Source of the DNA: Globisporangium splendens
Lineage: Eukaryota; Oomycota; Peronosporomycetes; Pythiales; Pythiaceae
Reading direction: 5' to 3'
Length of the DNA: 64,000 nucleotides
Assembly: GCA_006386115.1 (NCBI GenBank)
Contig: VFIW01000047.1
Coordinates: 186,001 to 250,000, forward strand
The stretch's first letter is position 1. The number at the start of each line of letters is the position of its first letter. Under the pieces are notes generated by a model. The model ran no database searches. It saw only the letters and a list, made by a program, of their open reading frames with translations, and was not told the DNA's origin. The translations under genes were made by a program, and so were the position numbers. This document shows, in pieces, positions 9,453 to 17,330 of the stretch.

Positions 9453-9479
9453 TGACGTCATCGAATGACGTCACACGTG
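9453..9479. promoter_or_regulatory. Paired CRE (TGACGTCA) boxes plus CACGTG in gypsy1 LTR
   Basis: Two perfect TGACGTCA palindromes (9453-9460 and 9466-9473) are followed by CACGTG at 9474-9479. Just left of them are three imperfect palindromes of the type GTACTGATTAGTAC (9364-9441). The same arrangement occurs at 16455-16481 and, inverted, at 16811-16837. Such boxes are typical bZIP and bHLH binding sites, so this is a candidate LTR enhancer that is symmetric in orientation. Confidence 0.5.
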
Positions 9480-9687
9480 CATGTGGGGACTGTCTTACCG
9501 TAATCCCTTTTGTCATTTGTGTCTCCACAATGCAGGCTGAAGGTGGTGTGTGACACACTAGATCTGGGGACAGATCCGCCTTCATGTAATGGCTGGTTAT
9601 AGCCCATTACATCATCCCCTCCTTAAAGTCACAAGTACCTTGCGTACTTTTGCAGACCTTTCGGAGCAGTTCACTTTCCAATTGGCA

Positions 9688-10755
9688 ATGAAGCGACCAA
9701 GTGACCAAGTGAACCGTGAAGAACGTCCGTCGTCCAAGCGACAGCAGACAGCTCCAGAACTCTTCGACATCTCTCCCATTCTGAAGAAGAAGGGGGAGCT
9801 CGAGTTCTACAAGGAGCGGTTCTTCAGTTGGCATCGGATCAACGATCGCGATGATCCGAACCAACACATCGCAGCCCAGAGAGACTCATGGCGAACATTT
9901 GTTCGTCTTGAGAATGAGAACAAGATGGAGCGTCTTCTTCGTCGTGGCAATGCTCGTGCCCAAAGAAGAACTCCCGCTGACGACAGAGCGAACCGTAGCT
10001 CTGGTCGTCGTAGTGTCGCCCCTGGCGACGCTACAAACAGTTCTCATAGCTGCGGACCACGTCGGGAACATCAGACTCCAATGTCTGACGAGGCTCCCAC
10101 GTGTCCAAGCTCGGTGGATATCCACGCCACCGAACTCTGTAGAAGCGTTGATGGTTCAACTGCTTCTTTCCTCGACGATGAGTTGGTCGATCTTCATGAT
10201 CAACAATCGACTCAACCACCCAGTGATGCTCTCCCTGAGAGTCTAACAACGGGGGTGGGGCTGAACGAGAAAACGATTGAGCGACTCTGGAAGTGGAAGA
10301 GTGCTCATCGTGGGCAAATCGAGGCGCTGCAGCAGCGTTGTTCGACACTTGAGGAACGCTGCGAGAGTCTCGAGAACCTTGTCGCCGATCATGAGTCGAA
10401 GATCGACGATCTGACAGAAGGTTCTGCCCAGTGTTCGGCTTTGGAGTCCCGTTACGAGCAACGGTTCCAACAGGTTCAGGACGAACTTGTTCGACTCCAG
10501 AAGAACGAGAAGTCTCGTGAGTTGGCTCACGATCGCCTGTTGCGCTCTGTGGGAGAGGCAGGTTCGGCTCTCGAGGTACTTCGTGGTGAGTACCATTCTC
10601 GCCTTCAAGCGTTGGAGACAATGAAGGACCAATCCTTCGACGTCCTGCAACTCCTGTACGCCGAGAAGAATCTCCAGAGCGATGAGCTGTTTGCTCTTCG
10701 CAATCAAGTGGAGAAACTTCACGATCAGCTCGATCGTTTGCGGAAGATCTCGTAG
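9688..10755 (+). CDS. Antisense ORF of gypsy1: basic N-terminus, coiled-coil C-terminus
   Basis: 355 residues from ATG 9688 (388 if the ATG at 9589 inside the LTR is used), on the strand opposite gag-pol. The N-terminus has a bipartite basic patch (KRPSDQVNREERPSSKRQQ), a likely nuclear signal. Residues about 38-90 hold a core with EFYKERFFSW and SWRTFV. A Ser/Thr-rich spacer follows, then a long heptad-rich coiled coil (about 220-350). Codons 9688-10030 lie beyond the pol stop; 10031-10755 overlap the chromodomain and linker end of pol. Gypsy2 has an ORF at the same place with a similar core, which argues against chance. No known family is recognised. Transcription, perhaps from the 3' LTR, is not shown by sequence. 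Confidence 0.65.
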   Translation: MKRPSDQVNREERPSSKRQQTAPELFDISPILKKKGELEFYKERFFSWHRINDRDDPNQHIAAQRDSWRTFVRLENENKMERLLRRGNARAQRRTPADDRANRSSGRRSVAPGDATNSSHSCGPRREHQTPMSDEAPTCPSSVDIHATELCRSVDGSTASFLDDELVDLHDQQSTQPPSDALPESLTTGVGLNEKTIERLWKWKSAHRGQIEALQQRCSTLEERCESLENLVADHESKIDDLTEGSAQCSALESRYEQRFQQVQDELVRLQKNEKSRELAHDRLLRSVGEAGSALEVLRGEYHSRLQALETMKDQSFDVLQLLYAEKNLQSDELFALRNQVEKLHDQLDRLRKIS

Positions 10756-13700
10756 GATCCGCAGATCCACCTGGAAGGTAAGGCTTCAGTCTACCCACAT
10801 AAAATGTCGGGTGTAGACGCATGCGTGTAGGTATGTCTAGCGTGTAGGCATCGCCATTGCATTTCACTACCTTGAACGGTCCAATGAACCTTGGCAGAAG
10901 CTTCGAGCTTCCCAAGTTGGACACTGCATGTTCAGGCAGATTTGCCGCACTAAGCAATACAAGATCATTGATCTTATAAACTTGCTTGTTCTTCCTTCCG
11001 CTCTTATCTGCTTGTTCTTTTTGCAGATCCTGAGCCTTCGCGATTGCGTCTCGAACAAACCTCACAACGGCTTGTCTCCTCACAACAAAGTCATCGACTT
11101 GCTGCTCTTCACGACTTGTTGGGTCGTCTAGAGGTTTCATCGAGTCAAAATTGGCTTTCAACTCGGAAGCAGCATTCAGGTCGTAAGATGACTTCGGCTT
11201 GTTACCATGAGCCGGAGTCCCTCCCCCACTTAAGGTAGAGACCTCACCCATTGTGGAAGCAGGCACTCGGGGATGAATGCCATAGTTCACATAAAATGGA
11301 GAGTGACCCGTCGAGACATGCGTGGAGTTGTTCAACGCAAACTTGGCAAGAGGGAGAAACTCACTCCACTCTTTGAAAGACGTTGCGTAGCTGCGCAACA
11401 CGTCTTCGAGGACTCGATTCACTCGCTCTGTTTGACCGTCCGTTTCAGGGTGTGCCGCTGTTGACATGGACAACTTGGTGTCCAGAAGTCCGAGCAGTGC
11501 ACGCCAGAACTTGGACGTGAAACGGGTGTCACGGTCAGACACGATCTCGACTGGTAATCCGTGTAGACGGAATACGACGTCTACAAAGACCTTGGCAGTC
11601 TTCTCAGCAGAGATCTTGTCCGAAACAGGCGCAAGATGAACCATCTTGCTGAATCGGTCCACAAACACAAGGATGCCATTGCGTCCACGTGTGTCTCTTG
11701 GAAGTCCGAATATGAAATCCATACTCACAGACTTCCAACTGTCCGATGGGACAGCCAATGAACGAAGTGGTGCCTGCGTGGAACCAGAGGGTTTCACTCG
11801 TTGGCAGGCCTCGCAAGTCCTCACATACTTGCGCACCCACTTGTACATGTGTGGCCAGTAGTAATCCCGGGAAAGACTGAGAAACGTTTTCTCACGTCCG
11901 AGATGGCCACCCGAAGGGCTGTCATGGTACTCATACAAGAGTCGATGACGCAGACCTTCGTCGTTGGGAACAACAACCCTTGCTGTATCCCCTTGTTCGA
12001 CCGCGTAGTACAACAACCCATTGTGTACTCGAAAGCGGTGAACTCGCGATCTTGTGCGCGACGGAAGACCTTGCAGTGCTTTGTCCGAAGGGTCCTTGAA
12101 GTACTTCAACAAGTCCTGACATGTTTCGTCAGACTTGTACCCTTCGACGATCTCTTCTCGCACCGCAGTTGTTGCTTGCACCGCGATCGCTTGAACATCT
12201 TCACAGAGTCGACACGCTCCGTCCGTGTCTTCACTCTTGGTCTTCGGATCGTAGTCCGGACGTCTTGACAGCGCATCGGCTAAGATGTTCGTCTTGCCTG
12301 GCTTGTAGTGTACAACAAAGTTGTACTCTGCAAAGAAGGAGAACCATCTCGCCATTCTTTGCGACAAATGAGGAGTCTTCACTGCCGTACGCAAAGATGC
12401 GTGATCAGTGTAGATAGCAAAGCGCTCCTCGCCAAGCAGATACACACGGAACTTGACCAAAGGATACTTCATCGCCAGAAGTTCCTTGTCGTGAACTGGG
12501 TAGTTCCGTTCTGCGGGTCGGAGTTGTCGTGACTGATACGACACAACTCGCTCATGACCCTCATCATCGTGTTGCATCAACGCGCAACCGATGGCATAGT
12601 CGCTCGCATCGCAGACGACGTGGAACGGCTTGTCGTGGTTTGGCAGAGCCAAGACAGGAGCTTCTCGAAGACTCCTCTTGACTTCTTCGAATGCCGTCTG
12701 ATGGTCTTTCGACCACTTCCACTCAACGTCTTTCTTCAAGAGCTGTGTGAGGGGTTGCACCAACGCTGCATAATTGCGTATGTACTTGTGCAAGTAGTTG
12801 GCTAGACCCAACCATTGTCGCAGCTGTTTGACGTTCTGAGGCACTGGCCAATCGTCAATAGCTTTGACCTTCTCCGGATCGACTCGAACACCACTCTTGC
12901 CCACAAAACAACCGAGAACAGGGATCTCGGGGGCGAAGAACATGCACTTCTTCAAGTTTGCGTAGAGTTTGTTCTCACGCATGACCTGGAAAACTTGACG
13001 GAGATGATCGAGATGAACATCGACATCAGGCTTCCCATTCGTGGTCTTACTATGAACGAAAATGTCGTCAAAGTAACTTGGTGCAAATGTTCGCAGAGGA
13101 CGAAGAACGTTCATGACCATTCGATTGAAGGTCGCAGGAGCATTCTTCAGTCCCTGTGGCATCACTAACCATTCCCACAGCATACCACTCGGGGTACTCA
13201 CTGCGGTTAGTGGGACATCGTCTTCGCGCATTCGAATATGATAGAATCCATCTTTCAGATCGATAGCACTAAAGACGGTGCTGCCAACCATCCCATCAAG
13301 GATCATGTCCTTGCGTGGAACCGGAGTCTGGGCCGGAATTGTCGCGTCGTTCAGCTTGTTGAAAGCATGAACAATGCGCCAACCTCCAGTTGCCTTCTTC
13401 ACACAGAAAGTGGGGCTGCAATGCGGAGACTTGCTCTCTCGCACATGACCAGCATTAGCACGTTGTGCAAAGAACTCGTCGATTGCCTCGACTTGTTCCT
13501 TTGGCAACGGCCACTGTCTTGTGATGCAGTACTTCGTGCCAGGAAGTACATCAATCTCATGACGAATGCCTCTGTCGAATGACAATTCGTCTGGCACCTT
13601 GTCAGGGGAGATGTCTTCATATTCCCTGGCAAGCGCATACACGGGGTTCTTCTTGAGGGCGTCCCACGACTGCTCCTCGAACCTTTCCTTCCGTGTCTTT

Positions 13701-14953
13701 TCGTCCAACACATCTGCATCCGCACTCGATGCTGTGTTGACGAAGCCTCCGTCGACCATTTCGACGATCACACACACCTGCGCAATATCGCCTCTCGCTA
13801 GGCTGCGCTCCAGTGTCTTCTTGCTCATCGATGGCAAGGAAATCAATTCTTCGACTGAACTTGGAGGATTTTCAATCTTCACGTGACGGATTACATCCAC
13901 ACCACCTTCTTCATTGTAGACCGCGATATTCACAAACTCGCTTGGAGTGTCTTGTGCTTGGACACTCCCTTCGTCATCACCACTTGTACCTTGATCAGGG
14001 GAACTCAAAACTCTTGGCGAAAAACTTCTCTTGCTGGTCTTCTTGTCTTGGGAAGGGTGTTTGTTCCTCTTCCATTCACTCTTGTCAACGCCATCACGAA
14101 CCTTCTCGTCGTCGATGGCAAAGGAGACAGTCTTTTTCTGGCGCCTGACTGCTCCACCTCCGTTCATCTTCTTCAAAATGGGTACCGCTTGTGAACATGG
14201 GGGGCCATCGCACACCGCAATATCACAAGGGCCATCTGGGATCTCTTCCACAGATGTATACACCCATACCACTTCATCCGTTGTTGTGCAGCACAAGTCA
14301 ACATCTCGTGACTTGCCAACGGAGATCTTCATATTCATCCAGTCAATGCTAGGTTGATAACGCTTCAACCATGGCATTCCCAGGATGATGTCAAACTTGT
14401 CATCGAGGTCGAGTAAAATGAACTCGTCTTCACCTCGGAAATCTTCACACTTGATTGCCAAGCGCACCATGCGCTTCGGCATCTTCACAGTTGACCCATT
14501 TGCCAACCGGACAATCATTGTCTTCTCTTCATTCGCATCAGGCACGAAGACACCATGCCTGACGATCACTTCATTTCGAACAAAGTTGTTCGACGCACCA
14601 GTGTCAACCAAAGCTCGTAGAGGCGTTGCGATACCGTCTACATGAACTTTGTGAACGATCAAACTTGACGTTTGACTGACACTCTTCTCACTCATAGTGG
14701 AAACTGCATGTGCTTGATGCACATAGGGGCCCGAGTCCTGTGTCTCCACAACGTCCACAGTTCTCTTTTCCGGGCCAGTAGGAGGCCCCTTCCCTACTGT
14801 CCATTCCCGTTTTTTGGCCCAGGTGACCGCTCGAACCGACGACCGTAAGAACGATCGTGGTTGCTCGAACGAGCACCCTGTGTCGTTTGCCGACCCGGCA
14901 AAGACACCTTGCAGTTCCGAGCAATGTGACCCGGCTTCCCGCAACGGAAACAC
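10031..14953 (-). CDS. Gypsy1 Pol: protease, RT, RNase H, integrase, chromodomain
   Basis: The 1640-codon frame is open without interruption. The first ATG is at 14953, but translation most likely enters by -1 frameshift from gag at 14809-14815. Residues counted from 14953: aspartic protease DTGAS near 117; RT with YFDD near 627; RNase H with TDHASLR; integrase zinc finger (H...H...CEAC) near 1010-1050; the catalytic core with Asp in MDFIFGLP, Asp in SDRDTRF and Glu in TERVNR; a GPF-like module (RFIGPFKVV); a disordered Arg/Ser/Pro linker; and a C-terminal chromodomain (about 1575-1640; FYRVRWRGYPPSLDTWEP). The chromodomain would direct integration to marked chromatin. The last 725 bp are also coding on the opposite strand. 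Confidence 0.95.
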   Translation of the reverse strand: MFPLREAGSHCSELQGVFAGSANDTGCSFEQPRSFLRSSVRAVTWAKKREWTVGKGPPTGPEKRTVDVVETQDSGPYVHQAHAVSTMSEKSVSQTSSLIVHKVHVDGIATPLRALVDTGASNNFVRNEVIVRHGVFVPDANEEKTMIVRLANGSTVKMPKRMVRLAIKCEDFRGEDEFILLDLDDKFDIILGMPWLKRYQPSIDWMNMKISVGKSRDVDLCCTTTDEVVWVYTSVEEIPDGPCDIAVCDGPPCSQAVPILKKMNGGGAVRRQKKTVSFAIDDEKVRDGVDKSEWKRNKHPSQDKKTSKRSFSPRVLSSPDQGTSGDDEGSVQAQDTPSEFVNIAVYNEEGGVDVIRHVKIENPPSSVEELISLPSMSKKTLERSLARGDIAQVCVIVEMVDGGFVNTASSADADVLDEKTRKERFEEQSWDALKKNPVYALAREYEDISPDKVPDELSFDRGIRHEIDVLPGTKYCITRQWPLPKEQVEAIDEFFAQRANAGHVRESKSPHCSPTFCVKKATGGWRIVHAFNKLNDATIPAQTPVPRKDMILDGMVGSTVFSAIDLKDGFYHIRMREDDVPLTAVSTPSGMLWEWLVMPQGLKNAPATFNRMVMNVLRPLRTFAPSYFDDIFVHSKTTNGKPDVDVHLDHLRQVFQVMRENKLYANLKKCMFFAPEIPVLGCFVGKSGVRVDPEKVKAIDDWPVPQNVKQLRQWLGLANYLHKYIRNYAALVQPLTQLLKKDVEWKWSKDHQTAFEEVKRSLREAPVLALPNHDKPFHVVCDASDYAIGCALMQHDDEGHERVVSYQSRQLRPAERNYPVHDKELLAMKYPLVKFRVYLLGEERFAIYTDHASLRTAVKTPHLSQRMARWFSFFAEYNFVVHYKPGKTNILADALSRRPDYDPKTKSEDTDGACRLCEDVQAIAVQATTAVREEIVEGYKSDETCQDLLKYFKDPSDKALQGLPSRTRSRVHRFRVHNGLLYYAVEQGDTARVVVPNDEGLRHRLLYEYHDSPSGGHLGREKTFLSLSRDYYWPHMYKWVRKYVRTCEACQRVKPSGSTQAPLRSLAVPSDSWKSVSMDFIFGLPRDTRGRNGILVFVDRFSKMVHLAPVSDKISAEKTAKVFVDVVFRLHGLPVEIVSDRDTRFTSKFWRALLGLLDTKLSMSTAAHPETDGQTERVNRVLEDVLRSYATSFKEWSEFLPLAKFALNNSTHVSTGHSPFYVNYGIHPRVPASTMGEVSTLSGGGTPAHGNKPKSSYDLNAASELKANFDSMKPLDDPTSREEQQVDDFVVRRQAVVRFVRDAIAKAQDLQKEQADKSGRKNKQVYKINDLVLLSAANLPEHAVSNLGSSKLLPRFIGPFKVVKCNGDAYTLDIPTRMRLHPTFYVGRLKPYLPGGSADPTRSSANDRADREVSPLDCEEQTAHRSGDSSRRTGVAGRRRIGPSLSPTLEGENGTHHEVPREPNLPLPQSATGDREPTHETSRSSGVEQVRPEPVGTVARNGTPKPNTGQNLLSDRRSSTHDRRQGSRDSRSVPQVSNNAAAAPRFAHDEHSSTSRVAQSFSRSAPPPLLDSQGEHHWVVESIVDHEDRPTHRRGKKQLNHQRFYRVRWRGYPPSLDTWEPRQTLESDVPDVVRSYENCL
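14776..14815 (-). promoter_or_regulatory. -1 ribosomal frameshift signal between gag and pol (gypsy1)
   Basis: In the gag frame the element strand reads CCA AAA AAC, the canonical slippery heptamer A AAA AAC (14815-14809). After a 9-base spacer comes a perfect 7-bp stem CAGTAGG/CCTACTG with a 10-base loop (14799-14776). The gag TAG stop lies inside the 5' arm. A -1 slip continues directly into the pol frame. Gypsy2 has the same arrangement with compensatory stem changes. Confidence 0.85.
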
Positions 14954-15843
14954 TTCCCATCGTTGCGAGGACGCTCATTTCCAGGCGTGGAAATGTACGA
15001 GATGTCCATGGGCTCGGGACCATCATGCGCAACATTTGATTGCCGCATTGGTCTTGACGCGAACCCATGGAACTTTGCTTGCTTGATGCTGAACTCTTCT
15101 TGCATCGCGCGCTCAATGGCTTCATCCAGCGTCTTGGGGTACTCGCGGAACAGTTGGTTCCGAATCGGACCATCGTTCAGACCCGTCATGAACGTCACGA
15201 CTTGCGTCGGAACATCAATCGGCTCGTCAACGATGCTCGACACCAAGTAGCGAGCACGTTGTGCATACGAGTGAAGGTCGAAACGGCCTTGACGAAGCTT
15301 GGGGAATTCGGCGCGTGCACGGAACTCACTCTGTGGAGGTTCAAACACCTTCTTGAGTTCGGTCTTGAAATGATCGTAGCTGGGGAAGCAGTTTAGATCG
15401 ACTAAACGCTTGCCATACGCCCAGCTCTTCGCACGACCCGCAAGGTTGGACATCGCGAACAACACTTGCTGCGAAGGGTCTCGCAGTTGTCTTGCAGCGA
15501 TGGCTGCATCCAACTCGATGAACCATCGTGAGAGAGGCTCGCTCTCTCCGCCGCGATACGGAGAGATGTCAAGCTTCAGTGGCACCGTCCTGAGTGAGGA
15601 AACAGGGGTTGAGACCTGATTCCGGGAGGACATGATCTCGTGGTGCATGAAGCTGACCACCGCACTCTTCTGGTCCTCCGGAGATGCCGATCGAAGCAGA
15701 CCGACCACAGCAGCCTCTCCGATGACATCTCTCATGCGCTCAAGCGCCATCCACTCATGAGAAGACAAATGATGGAAACCCTCAATAGTCAACTCGACAG
15801 TTTCCGGTACTGCTGGACCGAGTGGGGTTCCTGTAGCATCCAT
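14794..15843 (-). CDS. Gypsy1 Gag
   Basis: 349 residues from ATG 15843; the frame is open upstream to a GTG at 15921. It has a retrotransposon gag capsid domain (Leu-Arg-Trp-Phe region, then AMSNLAGRAKSWAYGK and LFREYPKTLDEAI) and a CCHC zinc knuckle (CFRC...H...C) near the C-terminus. The basic tail ends just after the slippery site. It forms the virus-like particle and packages RNA. It is closely related in layout to gypsy2 gag at 20448. Confidence 0.92.
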   Translation of the reverse strand: MDATGTPLGPAVPETVELTIEGFHHLSSHEWMALERMRDVIGEAAVVGLLRSASPEDQKSAVVSFMHHEIMSSRNQVSTPVSSLRTVPLKLDISPYRGGESEPLSRWFIELDAAIAARQLRDPSQQVLFAMSNLAGRAKSWAYGKRLVDLNCFPSYDHFKTELKKVFEPPQSEFRARAEFPKLRQGRFDLHSYAQRARYLVSSIVDEPIDVPTQVVTFMTGLNDGPIRNQLFREYPKTLDEAIERAMQEEFSIKQAKFHGFASRPMRQSNVAHDGPEPMDISYISTPGNERPRNDGKCFRCGKPGHIARNCKVSLPGRQTTQGARSSNHDRSYGRRFERSPGPKNGNGQ

Positions 15844-15940
15844 GTTCCGAACAAGGATGCTCGCAGGGTCTTGGACAGGAATGCTCGACGTGCTTAAAGC
15901 CGCGTCGTCAAACCTTTTCACTTCACTGGGTCGTTGGAAG

Positions 15941-15960
15941 GACCGATCGAAGTGCTACCA
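15941..15960 (-). other. Gypsy1 primer-binding site
   Basis: The element strand reads TGGTAGCACTTCGATCGGTC two bases inside the 5' LTR. TGG fits pairing to the CCA end of a tRNA. Gypsy2 begins with the same TGGTAGCACTT at 20400, so both families appear to use the same tRNA. Which tRNA is not determined. Confidence 0.7.
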
Positions 15961-15962
15961 GG

Positions 15963-16612
15963 TGTAAGAGGGCGCTGTTCACAACAGTCCCTCAAACACG
16001 GCACACACGCTTGTGCCAGCGGAAGCGATCTCCCGACTTGGAGGGAGGAAGAAGACTTGAGGGCTTGAAGGAAAATTTGCAACTGAATTAAAAATGGTTA
16101 TGGTTCCTGTCGCTACTTGCTAATGAACCCCAAGGGCTCCTACAGGTTTTATAACTAAAACCTAAATATGCACAATAAAACCTATGAATCTGATATATAA
16201 AACCTTGGGTACACTGAGGTTGAACCTACGGGATCTTCGAGAAGCTTGAACTTCAAGTCTTGTATAAAATCCCTGCAAAGTGATTCACTCTCGCCACTCA
16301 CTCCAGGTGGCAGAGACACGTCGGTCTCGTCGCCAGCCCAGTTTCCCAAGCAGGAACCATCACTCAGTACTTGATTAGTACATGGATGTTATCACTCTGT
16401 ACTGATTAGTACATGAGAACAACATTCTGCACTGATCAGCACAGAGAGCACTCGTGACGTCATCGAATGACGTCACACGTGCATGTGGGGACTGTATTAC
16501 CGTAATCCCTTTGTTATTTGTGTCTACACAATGCACGCTGAAGGTGGTGTGTGACACACTAGATCTGGGAACAGATCTACCTTGATGTAATGGCTGGTTG
16601 TGGCCCATTACA
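15963..16612 (-). repeat. Gypsy1 5' LTR
   Basis: 650 bp, partner of 8961-9611. On its right it is followed by 67 bp of element C (16613-16679), then by a third copy of the same LTR in opposite orientation. Confidence 0.92.
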
Positions 16613-16679
16613 GATTTAAAATCTATTGCGTACCACCGAAACATTGTGCACCTTTCGTGCCAGGGAAAGAGTTGAAGAA
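16613..16679 (+). pseudogene. Element C RNase H fragment between two gypsy1 LTRs
   Basis: These 67 bp encode a degraded RNase H stretch (HRNIVHL, then VPGKEL in another frame) that joins exactly to KKHVRGK at 17331 if the solo LTR and one AAGAA copy are removed. A one-base loss in the middle breaks the frame. Confidence 0.7.
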
Positions 16680-17330
16680 TGTAATGGGCCATAACCAGCC
16701 ATTACATCAAGGTGGATCTGTCCCCAGATCTAGTGTGTCACACACCACCTTCAGCGTGCATTGTGGAGACACAAATAACAAAGGGATTACGGTAATACAG
16801 TCCCCACATGCACGTGTGACGTCATTCGATGACGTCACGAGTGTTCTCTGTACTGATCAGTGCAGAATGTTGTTCTCATGTACTAATCAGTACAGAGTGA
16901 TAACATCCATGTACTAATCAAGTACTGAGTGATGGTTCCTGTTTGGGAAACTGGGCTGGCGACGAGACCGACGTGTCTCTGCCGCCTGGAGTGAGTGGCG
17001 CGAGCCAATCACTTTGCAGGGATTTTATACAAGACTTGAAGTTCAAGCTTCTCGAAGATCCCGTAGGTTCAACCTCAGTGTACCCAAGGTTTTATATATC
17101 AGATTCATAGGTTTTATTGTGTATGTTTAGGTTTTAGTTATAAAACCTCTAGGATCCCTTGGGGTTCATTAGCAAGTAGCGACAGGAACCATAACCATTT
17201 TTAATTCAGTTGCAAATTTTCCTTCAAGCCCTCAAGTCTTCTTCCTCCCTCCAAGTCGGGAGATCGCTTCCTCTGGCACAAGCGTGTGTGCCGTGTTTGA
17301 GGGACTGTTGTGGAACAGCGCCCTCTTACA
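16680..17330 (+). repeat. Solo LTR of gypsy1 family
   Basis: 651 bp in plus orientation, with a perfect 5-bp target duplication AAGAA on both sides (16675-16679 and 17331-17335). This is the expected product of insertion into element C followed by LTR-LTR recombination. It forms the inner part of the right inverted-repeat arm. Confidence 0.9.

Larger units (their letters stand above)
8961..9611 (-). repeat. Gypsy1 3' LTR
   Basis: Element-strand termini are TGTAATGGGC...CCTCTTACA. The polypurine tract on the element strand (AAGGAGGGGATGA) directly precedes it at 9612-9624. The LTR also contains the first codons of the longest version of the antisense ORF, whose earliest ATG is at 9589. Confidence 0.92.
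8961..16612 (-). mobile_element. Gypsy1: full-length chromodomain Ty3/gypsy element
   Basis: Full element on the minus strand, with 650/651-bp LTRs at 15963-16612 (5') and 8961-9611 (3'). Between them lie a tRNA primer-binding site, gag, a -1 frameshift signal, an intact 1640-codon pol frame with a terminal chromodomain, a polypurine tract, and an antisense ORF from near the 3' LTR. The LTRs differ at a few percent of sites. The outer flanks do not match as target duplications (TTCTT versus GATTT), and the left flank repeats the solo-LTR site, so one end was exchanged by recombination. Confidence 0.92.
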
